Below are positions 44,655 to 46,024 of a stretch of 46,024 nucleotides of DNA, piece by piece. A program made the translations under genes and the position numbers. Location of the stretch: assembly GCA_028698995.1 (NCBI GenBank), contig JAQVVM010000038.1:1-46024 (forward strand). Reading direction: 5' to 3'. A model generated the notes under the pieces. That model made no database searches, was not told the DNA's origin, and saw only the letters and a program-made list of their open reading frames with translations. This DNA is from Bacteroidales bacterium. Lineage in GTDB: Bacteria; Bacteroidota; Bacteroidia; Bacteroidales; PXBB01. How positions within the stretch are numbered: the stretch's first letter is position 1; each line of letters begins with the position of its first letter.

Positions 44655-45102
44655 TTAAACAGGATTATAAACAATTTGTGAATGCGATTTTTTTTTAATT
44701 GAACACAAACGGTAGGGCTTGGCTATCGAAGGTCTTTACCCACCAACCTACCCACAAAGATATAAAATTTTCCAATTAACAAACAAAATTTTCAAAGAAA
44801 GATTTTCCTGCCGCTGAAGCCCGCAGCTTGTTATGCACTGGCGGAGTCTTCAAACCACTTTCCCTGTCAAACATAGATGCCATATAAACTTTCTACAACT
44901 CTTTCAAAATAAATATTTAACTAATTGTCAGTAAGAAACTTAAAAGCAGAATGATGTAAAAATTAAAAAGGGGTAAAGAAAATTTGTTTCTAAAGTCAAT
45001 GAAGCTTTGCGATGGGAATGGCAAACTTATTAGCAAACTTTCGATGTCCAGTTGGTTTGCAGGGGTTTGCAATATAGCTTGCCATTATAGCCTTCTTGCC
45101 TA
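44655..45102. other. 450-bp non-coding stretch holding the left inverted-repeat arm and a nested hairpin
   Basis: No gene is seen. From left to right it holds the DJ-1 upstream region, a GC-richer patch (44808-44850), the left arm of a diverged inverted repeat (44877-44991) and a nested hairpin (arms AATGGCAAACT at 45017-45027 and AGCTTGCCATT at 45076-45086, with an inner GCAAAC/GTTTGC pair). Confidence 0.5.
44877..44991 (+). repeat. Left arm of a diverged inverted repeat around the DUF6934-like module
   Basis: Four exact blocks occur in the same order, inverted, in the right arm: ATGCCATATAAAC (44877-44889), CAAAATAAAT (44905-44914), AGCAGAATGA (44945-44954) and AAAATTTGTTTCT (44979-44991). 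Spacers between blocks differ in length. Confidence 0.65.
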
Positions 45103-45264
45103 TTAAGTTTTACTCAATTTTGGCAGACCTATCTTTTTCAACATCTCATTAGCCTTTTCAAGCTTCTTAGGGAAAAGAACTTTGTCATTGAAAAAATCGA
45201 GTGTTTTGTCAATAAGCACTATAGGTGCGTTCTTAGTGTTTAAATCTTTTATCTTTTTATTCAT
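45103..45264 (-). CDS. 53-residue protein, partner of the DUF6934-like gene
   Basis: A short frame from ATG at 45264 to TAA at 45103: 53 residues, basic (many Lys), with start MNKKIKDLNTKNAPIVLIDK and a helical, leucine/lysine-rich C-terminal half ending in LPKLSKT. It begins only 2 bp after the stop of the 148-residue gene, so it is very likely co-translated. Coding look: sensible codon use and no rare-codon runs. The family is not recognised. Small basic partner proteins next to a mid-size gene occur in toxin-antitoxin and related modules, but no toxin motif is seen. Confidence 0.6.
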   Translation of the reverse strand: MNKKIKDLNTKNAPIVLIDKTLDFFNDKVLFPKKLEKANEMLKKIGLPKLSKT

Positions 45265-45266
45265 AA

Positions 45267-45713
45267 CTATTTGTTTTTACGTATTGCTATAAAACCGAGA
45301 TACTCTTTATCTTTAAGAAATTCTTCCCAGCCATCTTCTGTTTCACCATAAATCTCAAAGTCTTTTTGAACCTCAACTAAGTATTTGGTGATACCCATTC
45401 TATACAATCTGGTTCTTGATTTAGTACTACCAGTTGCATAAACCATTGCTCCTTTATATTTGTCAGTAAAAGCATACAAAGTCGCAATCACAGTCGCTAA
45501 AACCTTTTCGCTGTCACCATTATTTGAAACTACTGTGTCGTCTATGTCTCCTGTTTCAGCGTTCTTGTCTCCAAAACCAAGGTTGTACAAATCTTTATAG
45601 TTAGTCGGTGTGTATTGAACAAGTTTAACAATTTTCCCCTTTACACCAACGCTCACAAACTCAAATACTTGTAGTTTTTCCCCCGATTTAAGTTCGTATT
45701 TCTCAAGATTCAT
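45267..45713 (-). CDS. DUF6934-like protein of a two-gene accessory module
   Basis: 148 residues, soluble, with no signal peptide. It resembles the DUF6934 family as I remember it: N-terminal MNLEKYELKSGEKLQVFEFVS, then KGKIVKLVQYTPTN, YNLGFGDKN, a VSNNGDSEKVLATVIATLYAFT segment, MVYATGSTKSRTRLYRMGI and the ending YLGFIAIRK. The conserved NNGDxEKVLATV and GSTxSRTRLY blocks look functional. The role is unknown. It has a good promoter (TTG-19 bp-TAATTTTG) and a 53-residue co-translated partner. The whole unit lies between inverted repeats, so it is probably an accessory cassette. Confidence 0.75.
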   Translation of the reverse strand: MNLEKYELKSGEKLQVFEFVSVGVKGKIVKLVQYTPTNYKDLYNLGFGDKNAETGDIDDTVVSNNGDSEKVLATVIATLYAFTDKYKGAMVYATGSTKSRTRLYRMGITKYLVEVQKDFEIYGETEDGWEEFLKDKEYLGFIAIRKNK

Positions 45714-45734
45714 TTTATACCTGTTTTACTTTTA

Positions 45735-45764
45735 CAAAATTAGGTGTTTTTGTTGAATTTACAA
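45735..45764 (-). promoter_or_regulatory. Promoter of the DUF6934-like module
   Basis: On the - strand: TTG (45762-45764), exactly 19 bp, then TAATTTTG (45735-45742), matching the full Bacteroidota consensus TTG-N19-TAnnTTTG. The start codon follows 21 bp later. This is the best promoter match in the window. Confidence 0.65.
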
Positions 45765-45784
45765 AATTTTCGTGTATCGGCCAA

Positions 45785-45866
45785 AGAAACAAATTTTCAT
45801 TCTGCTTAGTCCAGTCATTCTGCTTATTAATTCATTTATTTTGGTCAACTTAGGTTTATATGGCAT
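45785..45866 (-). repeat. Right arm of the inverted repeat around the DUF6934-like module
   Basis: On the - strand it carries, in the same order as the left arm, ATGCCATATAAAC (45854-45866), CAAAATAAAT (45834-45843), AGCAGAATGA twice (45815-45824 and 45797-45806, within a 12-bp direct repeat) and AAAATTTGTTTCT (45785-45797). The full unit from arm to arm is 990 bp. Confidence 0.65.
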
Positions 45867-46024
45867 TGTCAGTTAACTTTGTTCGTCTTTTTACCGCTTC
45901 TTGCTTTAAAGCAAACATATAATCATCTCTTCCATTGTATTGGAGAGCTCTTGCAATTTCTTCTTCTGGTTTTCGGCAATTATAATGTCTGTTTTTAGCC
46001 AACTCCTTACCCGACCTTTCTCCT
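45856..46024 (-). CDS. C-terminal end of a gene entering from the right edge (partial)
   Basis: A frame is open from the window edge to TAA at 45856-45858, giving 55 residues: it starts GERSGKELAKNRHYNC and ends KRRTKLTDNAI, a charged, mostly helical tail. No family is recognised. The last codons and the stop (GCC ATA TAA) lie inside the outermost block of the right inverted-repeat arm, so the gene may have been cut and closed by the element. A second frame is also open from the edge to about 45910, so this call is weak. Confidence 0.35.
   Translation of the reverse strand, partial: GERSGKELAKNRHYNCRKPEEEIARALQYNGRDDYMFALKQEAVKRRTKLTDNAI

Noticed and set aside
44808..44850. GC-richer patch with TTGTTATGC resembling an integron attC core
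   Set aside because: No matching RYYYAAC partner or attC-type imperfect stem was found, and no integron integrase is in the window.
1..46024. CRISPR arrays, tRNA, rRNA and riboswitches
   Set aside because: No regularly spaced repeats, cloverleaf sequences or known riboswitch cores were recognised on reading either strand; an Infernal/tRNAscan run would settle it.

Overview
The window comes from an AT-rich member of the Bacteroidota, most likely an anaerobic or facultative Bacteroidales-type organism. Supporting signs are many -7 boxes of the Bacteroidota type TAnnTTTG with no purine-rich Shine-Dalgarno sites, family-specific proteins (DUF4293, DUF2141, ORF6N, S46 peptidase, EpsC-type serine acetyltransferase) and anaerobic enzymes (indolepyruvate:ferredoxin oxidoreductase, K+-dependent membrane pyrophosphatase). 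It is mostly ordinary chromosome; the right-hand 1.2 kb and one 0.3 kb insertion look accessory. No rRNA, tRNA, CRISPR array or prophage was seen.

Layout. 1-1.5 kb: end of a zinc-finger anti-sigma/TPR protein, then ppnP. 1.6-3.7 kb (-): prolyl oligopeptidase lipoprotein. 4.0-4.5 kb: secreted protein of unknown function. 4.65-10.4 kb (+): compact TetR / outer-membrane beta-barrel / ABC ATPase / two FtsX-type permeases / LolA-like operon, a candidate envelope lipid or lipoprotein trafficking system. 10.6-13.7 kb (+): GNAT-like protein, GT2 glycosyltransferase and DegT aminotransferase (surface glycan). 13.7-17.7 kb (-): GT-C-like membrane protein, ManA, TolC. 17.9-20.4 kb (+): Clp-like AAA+ ATPase paired with an FHA/zinc-ribbon protein. 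20.5 kb (-): lone ORF6N gene. 21.5-26.4 kb (-): serine acetyltransferase followed by two tandem TMTC-like membrane/TPR proteins. 26.7-31.4 kb (+): membrane protein, DUF2141, bioB-bioF-bioD, DUF4293. 31.45-31.76 kb: a MITE-like element inserted exactly in a stop codon. 31.8-32.9 kb (-): YfcE-like phosphodiesterase and PabA/TrpG. 33-36.8 kb (+): RidA, S46 dipeptidyl peptidase, C1 peptidase. 36.9-38.6 kb (-): lysine-ketoglutarate-reductase-like protein and a Kunitz lipoprotein. 38.8-41 kb (+): hppA. 41.5-43.7 kb (-): iorB and iorA. 44.1-46 kb (-): DJ-1/PfpI protein, then a two-gene module (DUF6934-like plus a 53-residue protein) flanked by diverged inverted repeats, then the end of another gene.

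How the genes fit together. Several loci fit a protein- and amino-acid-consuming lifestyle: exported prolyl oligopeptidase, a DPP11-like S46 peptidase and a C1 peptidase release peptides and amino acids; the LKR-like protein and IorAB would degrade lysine and aromatic amino acids; a PPi-driven ion pump would conserve energy. A second theme is the cell envelope: the Lol-like ABC operon, TolC, mannose-6-phosphate isomerase, glycosyltransferase genes and the TMTC-like pair.

The most interesting signals are the inverted-repeat-bounded module at the right end, the stop-codon-preserving MITE, the AAA+/FHA pair, a bacterial Kunitz-domain lipoprotein with a trypsin-type P1 lysine, and the TetR-controlled Lol-like operon. 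Functions of these five are inference from motifs and context.
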